DNA from: Gemmobacter sp034519525
GTDB lineage: Bacteria > Pseudomonadota > Alphaproteobacteria > Rhodobacterales > Rhodobacteraceae
Reading direction: 5' to 3'
Assembly: GCA_034519525.1 (NCBI GenBank)
Contig: JAXHOJ010000061.1
Coordinates: forward strand, 124,001 to 188,000
Length of the DNA: 64,000 bases
The notes under the pieces were generated by a model. That model made no database searches. It was given only the letters and a program-made list of their open reading frames with translations, and was not told the DNA's origin. The position numbers and the translations under genes were made by a program. Position 1 is the stretch's first letter. Each line of letters starts with the position of its first letter. Below, in pieces: positions 8,468 through 18,906 of the stretch.

Positions 8468-9760
8468 TTACAGCGTCGTATAGATCGGGAATTTTTCGCA
8501 CAGAGCCTCGACCTTGGCGCGCACGGCGGCCTCGACCTCGGCATTGCCGTCTTCGCCATTGGCGGCCAGACCATCGACCACTTCCACGATCCAGTCGCCG
8601 ATCAGGCGGAATTCAGCCTCGGCAAAGCCGCGGGTGGTGCCTGCGGGCGTGCCCAGACGCACGCCGCTGGTGACGGTGGGCTTTTCGGGGTCGAAGGGGA
8701 TGCCGTTCTTGTTGCAGGTGATATTGGCGCGGCCCAGGGCCTTTTCGGTGGCATTGCCCTTCACGCCTTTCGGGCGCAGGTCCACCAGCATCACATGGGT
8801 GTCGGTGCCGCCGGTGACGATATCCAGCCCGCCCTTCATCAGCTGATCGGCCAGCGCCTGCGCGTTCTTGACCACCTGCGGCTGATATTCCTTGAATTCG
8901 GGGCGCAGCGCCTCGCCAAAGGCCACCGCCTTGGCGGCGATCACATGCATCAGCGGGCCACCCTGGATGCCCGGGAAGATCGCCGAATTCACCTTTTTGG
9001 CGATATCTTCGTTATTGGTCAGGATCATGCCGCCGCGCGGGCCGCGCAGGGTTTTATGCGTCGTCGTGGTGGCCACATGGGCATAGGGGAAGGGCGAGGG
9101 ATGCGCGCCGCCGGCCACGAGGCCCGCGAAATGCGCCATATCCACCATCAGATAGGCGCCGACCTTGTCGGCAATCGCGCGGAACTTGGCAAAGTCGATG
9201 AGGCGCGGAATGGCCGACCCGCCCGCGATGATCAGCTTGGGCTGATGTTCCGCGGCCAGCGCCTCGACCTGATCATAGTCGATCAGGTTGTCCTGCTGGC
9301 GCACGCCGTATTGAATGGCGTTGAACCATTTGCCCGACTGGTTCGGGGCGGCGCCATGGGTCAGGTGACCGCCCGAGGCCAGATTCATGCCGAGGATGGT
9401 ATCGCCGGGCTTCAGCAGGGCCTGGAACACGCCCTGGTTGGCCTGGCTGCCCGAATTGGGCTGCACGTTGGCAAAGCTGCAGCCAAACATCTGGCAGGCG
9501 CGCGAAATGGCAAGATTTTCTGCCACATCGACGAATTGGCAGCCGCCGTAATAGCGCTTGCCCGGATAGCCTTCGGCGTATTTGTTCGTCATCACCGAAC
9601 CCTGCGCCTCCATCACGGCGCGGCTGACGATGTTTTCGCTGGCGATCAGCTCGATCTCGTGGCGCTGGCGGCCAAGCTCGGCGGTGATCGAGCCGAACAG
9701 TTCGGGATCGCGGGTGGCAAGGGCTTCGGTAAAGAAGCCGGTATCGCGGCTGGCAGTCAT
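8468..9760 (-). CDS. glyA: Serine hydroxymethyltransferase
   Basis: PLP enzyme interconverting serine plus tetrahydrofolate and glycine plus 5,10-methylene-THF. It has 430 residues, the normal length. Visible motifs are ELIASENIVSRAV, NKYAEGYPGKRYYGG and the PLP-lysine motif VATTTTHKTLRGPRGG. A good AGGAGA ribosome site lies 5 bp upstream of ATG 9760. No folding like a glycine riboswitch was noticed in the 222 bp before it. It is divergent from nadK and ends at a strong terminator. It would connect glycine from the sarcosine oxidase operon to serine. Confidence 0.97.
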   Translation of the reverse strand: MTASRDTGFFTEALATRDPELFGSITAELGRQRHEIELIASENIVSRAVMEAQGSVMTNKYAEGYPGKRYYGGCQFVDVAENLAISRACQMFGCSFANVQPNSGSQANQGVFQALLKPGDTILGMNLASGGHLTHGAAPNQSGKWFNAIQYGVRQQDNLIDYDQVEALAAEHQPKLIIAGGSAIPRLIDFAKFRAIADKVGAYLMVDMAHFAGLVAGGAHPSPFPYAHVATTTTHKTLRGPRGGMILTNNEDIAKKVNSAIFPGIQGGPLMHVIAAKAVAFGEALRPEFKEYQPQVVKNAQALADQLMKGGLDIVTGGTDTHVMLVDLRPKGVKGNATEKALGRANITCNKNGIPFDPEKPTVTSGVRLGTPAGTTRGFAEAEFRLIGDWIVEVVDGLAANGEDGNAEVEAAVRAKVEALCEKFPIYTTL

Positions 9761-9982
9761 GGGCGTCTCCTGCAGGGAACGGCGGATTCGCGGCCATTTA
9801 GACCATGGCCGTTGCGACAGGGAAGGGCAGAAAACGACGCGGCCCCGCATTTGGGCGAAGCTGCTGACGCCTATCGGAAACTTTTGCCGGGTCTGGCGCG
9901 GGCGGGGGTTGAGTTTGGCGGGGGCAGCCCGCAAGACTGTCGCGGGCCGCCCGCCCCGAGCGGCCATCAGGAAGGAAAGCAG

Positions 9983-10738
9983 ATGCGCATCCATTTCCGC
10001 GCAAGCACCAGCCCGGCGGCGCTGGCCGCCTATACCGCGCTGAGCCATCTTTATGGCGACGAGCCGGTGAAGACGGCCGAGGTGATCGTGGCGCTGGGCG
10101 GCGACGGGTTCATGCTGCAGACCCTGCACGAAACCCAAAGTCTGGGCCTGCCGGTCTATGGCATGAACTGCGGCACCATCGGCTTCATGATGAATGCCTA
10201 TGCCGAAGACGGGCTGGAGGCGCGGCTGCGGGCGGCCCAGGAAGAGGTGATCCATCCGCTGGCCATGCAGGCGGTCAATGCGGCGGGGCGGCATCACCAT
10301 GCGCTGGCGATCAACGAGGTCAGCCTGCTGCGCGCGGGCCCGCAGGCGGCCAAGCTGAAGATCAGCGTCGATGGCCGCGAGCGGCTGCCCGAACTGGTCT
10401 GCGATGGGGCGCTGGTCTGCACGCCTGCGGGATCGACGGCCTATAATTATTCCGCGCATGGGCCGATCCTGCCCATCGGATCACAGGTGCTGGCGCTGAC
10501 GGCGATGGCGGCCTTTCGCCCGCGCCGCTGGCGGGGCGCCTTGCTGCCGATGTCGGCCGTGGTGCGGTTCGACGTGCTGGAGGCAGCCAAGCGCCCGGTG
10601 ATGGCCGATGCCGACGGCCGGTCGTTCCGCGATGTGGTGAGCGTGGAGATCCGGTCGGAACCCAGCGTGACCCATCGCATCCTGTTCGATCCGGGCCACG
10701 GGCTGGAGGAACGGCTGATCCGCGAGCAGTTCATGTGA
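9983..10738 (+). CDS. nadK: NAD kinase
   Basis: Phosphorylates NAD to NADP with ATP. It has 251 residues, slightly short as in other alphaproteobacteria. Signature elements are GGDGFMLQTLHE (phosphate-binding GGDG), NCGTIGFMMN, INEVSLLRA (NE motif) and CTPAGSTAYNYSAHGP. A GGAAGGAAAG ribosome site sits just before ATG 9983. It is a cytosolic, single-gene unit divergent from glyA. Confidence 0.95.
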   Translation: MRIHFRASTSPAALAAYTALSHLYGDEPVKTAEVIVALGGDGFMLQTLHETQSLGLPVYGMNCGTIGFMMNAYAEDGLEARLRAAQEEVIHPLAMQAVNAAGRHHHALAINEVSLLRAGPQAAKLKISVDGRERLPELVCDGALVCTPAGSTAYNYSAHGPILPIGSQVLALTAMAAFRPRRWRGALLPMSAVVRFDVLEAAKRPVMADADGRSFRDVVSVEIRSEPSVTHRILFDPGHGLEERLIREQFM

Positions 10739-10967
10739 GGGGGGCGCAACGGTTTTGCTGCGCCTCCTGCCCGGAACAAGGGGCGCAGCCCCGCCGGCGC
10801 AGCGGACCGACCGCCCCGGTCGGCCGCTTCGTGCCGCTGGCGCGACGATTGGCCGTTGACGAGGCGGCACCATAAAGCGGCGACCACAAGCGTCAAAGGC
10901 GGCCAACCGCGGTCCTCCGCTGCCCCAAAAAATATCACTGACAGAGGGCAAGATGGGGTGCCCGGCC

Positions 10968-12872
10968 TTATGCCTTCGCCAGCCCAATACCCTGCAGCGC
11001 CGTCTTGATCTCGTCCAGCACCGCCGGATCGTCGATGGTGGCGGGCATCTTGTAGGCCTCGCTGTCGGCGATCTTGACCATGGTCGATCGCAGGATCTTG
11101 CCCGACCGGGTCTTGGGCAGGCGGTCCACCACCAGCGCGCGTTTGAAATCGGCCACCGGGCCGATCTTGTCGCGCATCAGCTTGACGCAATCCTTCACCA
11201 CATCCTCATGCGCGCGGGCTGCACCTTTCTTCAGGCAGACAAAGCCCAGCGGCGACTGGCCTTTCAGCGCATCGGCCACGCCGATCACCGCACATTCCGC
11301 CACATCGGGATGGCTGGACAGAACCTCTTCCATCGCGCCGGTGGACAGGCGGTGGCCTGCCACGTTGATCACGTCATCGGTGCGCGCCATGATGTAGAGA
11401 TAGCCATCCTCGTCGATATAACCCGCGTCGCCGGTCTCGTAATAGCCGGGGAAATGCGACAGATAGGATTTACGGAAGCGGTCTTCGGCGTTCCACAGCG
11501 TCGGCAGGGTGCCGGGGGGCAGCGGCAGTTTGATCGCAATCGCGCCCAGCGTGCCCGCTGCCACCGGGTGGCCGCCTTCATCCAGCACCTGCACATCATA
11601 GCCCGGCATCGGCACCGAAGGGCTGCCGAGTTTCACCGGCAGTTCCTCGATCCCCAGCGGGTTGGCGGCAATGGCCCAGCCGGTTTCCGTCTGCCACCAA
11701 TGGTCGATCACCGGCACTTTCAGATGCTGCTGCGCCCATTTGATCGTATCGGGATCGGCACGCTCGCCCGCCAGATACAGCGCCTGAAGGTGCTTGAGGT
11801 TGTATTCCTTGATGAATTCGCCTTCGGGATCATCACGGCGGATGGCGCGCAGGGCGGTGGGGGCGGTGAAGAAGCTCTTCACCTTGTTTTCGGCAATCAC
11901 CCGCCAGAAGGTGCCCGCATCCGGCGTGCCCACCGGCTTGCCTTCAAAGACAACCGTGGTGCAGCCGGCAATCAGCGGCCCATAGCAGATGTAGCTGTGC
12001 CCCACGACCCAGCCGACATCGGAGGCCGCCCAGAACACATCGCCCACACCCACGTTATAGATGGCCCGCATCGACCAGTTCAGCGCCACCAGATGCCCGG
12101 CAGTGGGGCGCACCACGCCCTTGGGCTGGCCGGTGGTGCCGGAGGTGTAAAGGATATAGGCCGGATGATCGCCCGAAACCGGCACGCAATCGGCGGGTTC
12201 GACGCCATACTGGAAGGTGTGCCAGGCCACATCACGGCCTTCGATCAGCTTGGCAACCTCTTGTTCGCGCTGGAAGATCACGCAGAAATCCGGCTTGTGG
12301 CCGGCCAGATCAATCGCGCCATCCAGCAGCGGCTTGTAATGCACCACGCGGTTGGGTTCGATCCCGCAGGAGGCGGCGATGATCGCCTTGGGCTTGCAAT
12401 CGTCGATCCGCACCGCCAGTTCGTTGGCAGCAAAGCCGCCGAAGACCACGGAATGGATGGCACCAAGGCGGGCACAGGCCAGCATCGCCTCCAGCGCCTC
12501 GGGGATCATCGGCATGTAGATGATGACGCGGTCGCCCTTTTCCACACCCTTGGCGCGCAGGGCGCCGGCCAGGCTGGCCACGCGGGTCTGCAGTTCCTTG
12601 TAGGTGATGCCCTTGCGCAGATGCGTCACCGGGCTGTCATGGATGATCGCCAGCTGATTGCCGCGCCCGGCCAGAACATGGCGGTCTACCGCGTTCCAGC
12701 AGGCATTCACCTGCGCATCGGTGAACCATTCATAGAGCGGCGCCCGGTCGGCGTTCAGCGCGCGGGAGGGCGGCGTGACCCAGTCAATGGCACCTGCGGC
12801 CTTCATCCAGAACCCTTCGGGGTCAGCTTTCCAGCTGTCGTAGATCTCTGCGTAGGCGCCTTGGTATGCCAT
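10968..12872 (-). CDS. prpE: Propionyl-CoA synthetase
   Basis: AMP-forming acyl-CoA ligase that activates propionate to propionyl-CoA. It has 634 residues, closer to PrpE than to acetyl-CoA synthetase. It shows the P-loop YILYTSGTTGQPKGVVR, the adenylation motif WWQTETGWAIAANP and, near the end, the acetylatable lysine motif LPKTRSGKILRSTM. The N-terminal domain (ACS_N) starts YAEIYDSWKADPEGFW. The start ATG is at 12872. The 285-bp upstream region carries two TTTGCAAAGTTT boxes, consistent with control by a short-chain acyl-CoA regulator of the RamB/PccR type. Confidence 0.93.
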   Translation of the reverse strand: MAYQGAYAEIYDSWKADPEGFWMKAAGAIDWVTPPSRALNADRAPLYEWFTDAQVNACWNAVDRHVLAGRGNQLAIIHDSPVTHLRKGITYKELQTRVASLAGALRAKGVEKGDRVIIYMPMIPEALEAMLACARLGAIHSVVFGGFAANELAVRIDDCKPKAIIAASCGIEPNRVVHYKPLLDGAIDLAGHKPDFCVIFQREQEVAKLIEGRDVAWHTFQYGVEPADCVPVSGDHPAYILYTSGTTGQPKGVVRPTAGHLVALNWSMRAIYNVGVGDVFWAASDVGWVVGHSYICYGPLIAGCTTVVFEGKPVGTPDAGTFWRVIAENKVKSFFTAPTALRAIRRDDPEGEFIKEYNLKHLQALYLAGERADPDTIKWAQQHLKVPVIDHWWQTETGWAIAANPLGIEELPVKLGSPSVPMPGYDVQVLDEGGHPVAAGTLGAIAIKLPLPPGTLPTLWNAEDRFRKSYLSHFPGYYETGDAGYIDEDGYLYIMARTDDVINVAGHRLSTGAMEEVLSSHPDVAECAVIGVADALKGQSPLGFVCLKKGAARAHEDVVKDCVKLMRDKIGPVADFKRALVVDRLPKTRSGKILRSTMVKIADSEAYKMPATIDDPAVLDEIKTALQGIGLAKA

Positions 12873-12956
12873 TGTATGCCTCCTCCTCCGTCCTGTTGAT
12901 TTGTTACGCGACGGGCGGGGCGTCTCGCAATGCTGTTACCGATAGCGGGAACGCTG

Positions 12957-13061
12957 GCGCAGAAAATATTTGCAGTTTTTGCTGCAATGCGGCGGCTAAC
13001 TTTTGCAAAGTTTTCTGCGCTGCCAATAAAACCTGACAGATAGGGAGGCTTTGCAAAGTTT
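12957..13061 (-). promoter_or_regulatory. Putative PccR/RamB-type operator region of prpE
   Basis: The 12-mer TTTGCAAAGTTT occurs twice in direct orientation, at 13002-13013 and 13050-13061 (AAACTTTGCAAA on the prpE strand). The first copy lies inside an inverted repeat GCGCAGAAAA (12957-12966) / TTTTCTGCGC (13011-13020). From the literature as I recall it, RamB of corynebacteria recognises AAAACTTTGCAAA-like sites and PccR of Rhodobacter sphaeroides recognises TTTGCAAA repeats at propionyl-CoA genes. The boxes lie about 130 and 180 bp upstream of the prpE start. The role is inferred. Confidence 0.5.
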
Positions 13062-13114
13062 GCGGGCTTTGCAGTCTGGCAGGGCGGGCGGACTGATTCC
13101 CCCGGAACGCAAAA

Positions 13115-13134
13115 GGCACCGCCGCAGCGGTGCC
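13115..13134 (-). terminator. Rho-independent terminator of maeB
   Basis: Stem GGCACCGC (13115-13122), loop CGCA, GCGGTGCC (13127-13134). On the minus strand it is followed by TTTT. It starts 23 bp past the maeB stop. Confidence 0.87.
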
Positions 13135-13157
13135 TTGCCGGGGCCATGCCCGAAGGA

Positions 13158-15437
<2,280 letters not shown>

Positions 15438-15643
15438 CAGATCCTCCCGAAAATCTGGTTTACCCTTAAACTATCTGCTTTGCGTCTGAAAGACGGTTTG
15501 CGCCAACAGCGGTTCTTGCAACAGGCAGATCAGCCTCCGCCGCCAATCTGCGACAGCCGGGCGTTTCGCACAATGAGGGAAAGCCACAATGGTTCTGCTT
15601 GGGGGGGTTCTGCTTGCGGGGGTGCTGCCTGCGGGGGCAGGGA

Positions 15644-16033
15644 TCAAAGCTCTGTGCCGCCGGGATCGGGCGGGGTGGCTTCGGGGGCGGGCGGGTCTTG
15701 CGGCAGGGGCGGGGCATCGGGCTTGCGGCGGATCAGGATATCGCCATTGGGCAGCTTTTCCGGCGCTTCGTAATTGCGCAGATCGCCCACCATATCCACC
15801 AAGGCGCGCAGTTCGGGTTCCATCAGGCGCAGCGCCTGTTCCATGTCGCGCAGGCCGGGTTCGACCTCGTCCATCAGGCCGCGCAGCAGCAGTTCGGCGC
15901 CGCGCTGCATCAGGCTCAGCCCTTCATCTTCGGGGGCGGGATCGGCGGGGGCGGCCTCCTGCGCCGCAAGCGGTGCCGCGGCCAGACAGAGGGCAAAGGT
16001 CAGCGAGGCAAGGGTGTGGGGTCTTTTGCGCAT
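15644..16033 (-). CDS. Secreted hypothetical protein (signal peptide)
   Basis: A 129-residue protein with a clear Sec signal (MRKRPHTLASLTFALCLAAA, cleavage likely after PLAAQ). An acidic helical region follows (EVEPGLRDMEQALRLMEPEL), then a Pro-rich tail containing LPNGDILIRRKPDAPPLPQD. It is expected in the periplasm. Related Rhodobacteraceae proteins share the LPNGDIxIRRK segment; some carry the uninformative label AAA+ family ATPase, but no P-loop is present here. Function unknown. It is transcribed in the same direction as maeB and lies 206 bp upstream of the maeB start. Confidence 0.7.
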   Translation of the reverse strand: MRKRPHTLASLTFALCLAAAPLAAQEAAPADPAPEDEGLSLMQRGAELLLRGLMDEVEPGLRDMEQALRLMEPELRALVDMVGDLRNYEAPEKLPNGDILIRRKPDAPPLPQDPPAPEATPPDPGGTEL

Positions 16034-16063
16034 GGAGGGAATATAGGGGCAGGGCGCCCGGGC

Positions 16064-17086
16064 TCAAAGAGGCAGATCCAGCGTCACCGGAAAATGATCA
16101 GAGGCCGCCAGCAGCGCATCGCGCAGTTCGGGCGTGCGCCAGCAGGCCGGATCGTTGAGCGGATGCCAGATGCGCCAGCGCGGGGCCTGTGCCGCAAGCC
16201 GGGGCGTGACCATGATGAAATCCAGCAGCGCCTCGAAATAGCGTTCGAATTCGGTGTTGTAGAAGCGGGCGGTGGTGGGTTGCAGACGGCTTTCCAGTGC
16301 CATCTGGGCATGGGGATCGAACAGGCGCTGTTCGGGCGGGCAGGTGACGCCCATCACCACCTCGACCCCGGAATGGCCGAAGAGCTTTTCGTATTCATCC
16401 AGACCGGGGCCATCGTTGAAATCGCCCATCACCAGCAGATCTTCGCCTGCCTGCAGATGCGACAGTACGCGCTGGCGCAGCCAGATACATTCGGCCAGCT
16501 GCTTGCGGCGGTTTTCAATGGCGATGCGGCGGGTTTCATCGGCGTTGCGGGCGCCATGCGGGGCCTTGGATTTCACATGCACGCCGATCAGCCGCAGGTC
16601 GCGCCCCGAAGCCCGCCCCGAAACCCGCACCGCCAGTTCCAGCGGCGGTTTTGACGGGCGGATCGGTTCGGCAATGCCGTCGCCATCCAGATCCAGCCGG
16701 AACGTGCCATCAAAGCGCGGGTCACCCTGCGGATCATGCCGGGCGGTGAGGCGGGCGGGATCGTAGAGAAAGGCGATTTCCTGTTCGGTTTCCGAGACAA
16801 AGCCGGTGACGGCGCGGCTGGTGCGCAGCCCGAAATGCGCGGCGAACCGTTCCAGCGCGCGGGTGGATTTGCGGCGGCCATTGGTATCGGGGGCTTCGAT
16901 CACCATCACGCCATCGGCATCCATGGCGGTGAACACGATCCCCAGTGCCGTCAGTTGATCGGCGCGGCTGATGCCATAGCGGGCCGAGGGCTGCGCATCT
17001 TCGTGCAGGCGGCCCTGATCGTCGAACAGGGCGTTGAACCATTCGATGTTGTAGGTGGCGATGCGCAGCCTGTCGGGCGCGGTCAT
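16064..17086 (-). CDS. Endonuclease/exonuclease/phosphatase-family protein
   Basis: A 340-residue EEP-fold hydrolase (DNase I/AP-endonuclease/phosphatase superfamily). The N-terminus has RIATYNIEWFNALF (metal-binding Asn), the middle has LIGVHVKSKAPHG and VMGDFNDGPGLDEYEKLF, and the C-terminal active-site SDHFPV appears as ASDHFPVTLDLPL. No signal peptide is seen. The upstream J-domain gene overlaps its start by 4 nt (ATGA), so the two are translationally coupled. The substrate could be nucleic acid or a phosphoester. Confidence 0.85.
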   Translation of the reverse strand: MTAPDRLRIATYNIEWFNALFDDQGRLHEDAQPSARYGISRADQLTALGIVFTAMDADGVMVIEAPDTNGRRKSTRALERFAAHFGLRTSRAVTGFVSETEQEIAFLYDPARLTARHDPQGDPRFDGTFRLDLDGDGIAEPIRPSKPPLELAVRVSGRASGRDLRLIGVHVKSKAPHGARNADETRRIAIENRRKQLAECIWLRQRVLSHLQAGEDLLVMGDFNDGPGLDEYEKLFGHSGVEVVMGVTCPPEQRLFDPHAQMALESRLQPTTARFYNTEFERYFEALLDFIMVTPRLAAQAPRWRIWHPLNDPACWRTPELRDALLAASDHFPVTLDLPL

Positions 17087-17778
17087 GCGGCCTCACGGGC
17101 CGAGATTTCCTCCCATGCCGCATTGATGGCGATCAGGCGGCGTTCGGCCAGTTTCACCGCCTCTTCAGGCACGCCGCGGGCAATCAGCCGGTCGGGGTGA
17201 TTGTCGCGCACGGCGGCCTTCCAGGCGGCGCGGGCTTCCTCGACGCTGGCCTGCGGCGGGACGCCGAGGATATCATAGGGATCGCGCGGCGCATCGGGCA
17301 CATAGCGGGCGCGGATGGCGCGGAAACAGGGATCGCCCACCCCGAAGATCTGGGCGACATCCCGCAGGAATTCGTCTTCGCGCGGGTGATAGCTGCCATC
17401 GGCCACGGAGACGTGGAACAGGCCTTCCAGCACATCGGTCAGCACACGCTTGTCATCGTTGAACATGGCGCGGATCTTGGCGGCATAGGCATCATAGCCC
17501 GCCACATCCTGCCGGGCCAGGTTGAACACCTTTGCGGCATTGCCTTCTTCCTCGGGCGGGACGTGAAACACCTCGCGGAAGGCCGACACCTCGTTGCGAG
17601 TCACTTCGCCATCGGCCTTGGCCATCTTGGCCCCCAGGGCGATCACGGCGATGGTAAAGGCCACCGTGCGTTCGGGGCAGGCCTCGGGCGGGCTGCGCAG
17701 CCGGTCGAAGACCGAAGCAAGGCTTTCGCCCTGCATCAGTGCAGAGATGGCTTCGAAGATGCGGGTCCAGATCGTCAT
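17083..17778 (-). CDS. TerB-DnaJ (DjlA-like) co-chaperone
   Basis: A protein of about 231 residues with an N-terminal TerB/tellurite-resistance-type helical domain (about 35-150; FTIAVIALGAKMAKADGEVT, VSVADGSYHPREDEFL) and a C-terminal J domain (about 165-230; DPYDILGVPPQAS, with the HPD tripeptide in RDNHPDRL). This is the order found in DjlA, but the N-terminal membrane anchor of E. coli DjlA is not evident. It would stimulate DnaK ATPase. ATG 17778 is preferred to a TTG two codons upstream. It overlaps the downstream EEP gene by 4 nt. Confidence 0.83.
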   Translation of the reverse strand: MTIWTRIFEAISALMQGESLASVFDRLRSPPEACPERTVAFTIAVIALGAKMAKADGEVTRNEVSAFREVFHVPPEEEGNAAKVFNLARQDVAGYDAYAAKIRAMFNDDKRVLTDVLEGLFHVSVADGSYHPREDEFLRDVAQIFGVGDPCFRAIRARYVPDAPRDPYDILGVPPQASVEEARAAWKAAVRDNHPDRLIARGVPEEAVKLAERRLIAINAAWEEISAREAA

Positions 17779-17809
17779 GGGCAAAGGATAGCTGCGGAAA
17801 GCCGGGCTG

Positions 17810-18298
17810 TCAGGTCAAGATTTTTTGCATGAGCCACAGATCCCAGTACTGCCCGAATTTCCAGCCTGCCTGGGGGATGGTGCCTGCCAGTTGATAGCCC
17901 AAGGCCGCGTGGAAATCGCGCCCGGCGGGATTGCCGCCCGAAACACCGGCGATCAGGATGTGGTGCCCGGCCTTGCGGGCGTGATCTTCGATGGCCTGCA
18001 TCAGGCCGCGCCCCAGACCCCGGCCCTGACCGGCCTCCGACAGGATCACGGTATGTTCCATGCTGCGGACATAGCCCGTGCCCGCGCGGAACTGGGCATA
18101 GGTGGCAAAGCCCACGGGCCGACCATCGGCCAGCGCGGTGAAGAACCCGTATCCGGCACTGCGGCGGCTGTCGAAATAGGCGCGCATGGATTCGGGTGTT
18201 TTCTCTTCCGAGGAAAAGGTCACCAGCGTGTCGCGGATCATCGGGTTCCAGAAGGCACGGATGGCCTCCAGATCGTCAAGCCGGGTGTCGCGGATCAT
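17810..18298 (-). CDS. GNAT N-acetyltransferase (Pat/YncA-like)
   Basis: A 162-residue GNAT enzyme transferring acetyl from acetyl-CoA. It has the acceptor-side region IRAFWNPMIRDTLVTFSSEE and the acetyl-CoA pyrophosphate loop GQGRGLGRGLM (Q/R-x-x-G-x-G/A). The conserved C-terminal stretch is FHAALGYQLAGTIPQAGWKF, as in phosphinothricin/methionine-sulfoximine acetyltransferases. The substrate is not determined. The upstream VOC gene overlaps its start by 4 nt (ATGA at 18295-18298). Confidence 0.87.
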   Translation of the reverse strand: MIRDTRLDDLEAIRAFWNPMIRDTLVTFSSEEKTPESMRAYFDSRRSAGYGFFTALADGRPVGFATYAQFRAGTGYVRSMEHTVILSEAGQGRGLGRGLMQAIEDHARKAGHHILIAGVSGGNPAGRDFHAALGYQLAGTIPQAGWKFGQYWDLWLMQKILT

Positions 18299-18906
18299 TC
18301 CAGCACGCGCGGGCCGTGGGGCGTATCGAAGCTGGCGCGCAGGGCCGGGGCGCCGGGCACGAAGGCCAGACGACCATCCGTCAGCCGGGGGGCCAGCAGG
18401 GCGCGCAGATCATCCGCCTGTGGATGGGCGATTTCCAGCCTGCGCAGCCGCAAGCCGCTGTCGGGCAGGCGGGGGGCGGGATGGGCCGTGCCCTGCCACT
18501 GGATCAGCGCGGGGAATTTCGAATCAAAGGGCAGGATGCCGGTTGCAGGCACGGCCATCTGCCAGCGGAAATCGCCACGTTCAAAGGCCATGGGCGTGCC
18601 GCTGCCCGGGGGACTGATCGCCAGTTCCGCCGCCAGATCATCGCAGCGGCAGATCCAGTTCGTCAGCCGGGGAGGGCCGGAGAAGCGATCCAGATCGAAC
18701 CAGCGCGGATGCGGCGGGGCGGGGGCGGCGGGATCTGTGGCGATGACCTCGAAATACAGATCCCCCATGCCCATCAGGCGGTTGTGGGTGGCCATGCGGG
18801 CATGGTGCCCGCCCCCGGCCAGCGGCAAGCCAAGCGCCTGTTCGGCATGGGCCACGCCTTCGTCCAGCGTGGTGGCGGCCAGTGCGATATGATCAAGGAT
18901 CAGCAT
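18295..18906 (-). CDS. VOC/glyoxalase-like domain protein
   Basis: A 203-residue protein of the Glyoxalase_3-like type. It starts MLILDHIALAATTLDEGVAH, with the metal-ligand-type His in LDHIALAA and Glu in DLYFEVIATDP. A second half has RRLEIAHPQADDL. No enzyme partner is apparent. Its start ATG (18906) abuts the end of ppx and its stop overlaps the GNAT gene, so ppx, VOC and GNAT form one transcription unit. Function unknown; dioxygenase- or isomerase-like roles are typical of the fold. Confidence 0.78.
   Translation of the reverse strand: MLILDHIALAATTLDEGVAHAEQALGLPLAGGGHHARMATHNRLMGMGDLYFEVIATDPAAPAPPHPRWFDLDRFSGPPRLTNWICRCDDLAAELAISPPGSGTPMAFERGDFRWQMAVPATGILPFDSKFPALIQWQGTAHPAPRLPDSGLRLRRLEIAHPQADDLRALLAPRLTDGRLAFVPGAPALRASFDTPHGPRVLE

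Noticed and set aside
9761..9982. Glycine riboswitch upstream of glyA
   Set aside because: No tandem glycine-aptamer-like core was recognisable in the 222 bp, and a good ribosome site leaves little room for the typical layout.
8453..10738. Long plus-strand frame running through glyA into nadK
   Set aside because: The glyA half is antisense to a textbook SHMT; a good ribosome site marks the nadK start at 9983.
10739..10967. Gap between nadK and prpE examined for a small RNA or gene
   Set aside because: Only short GC-rich inverted segments were seen; nothing supports a feature.
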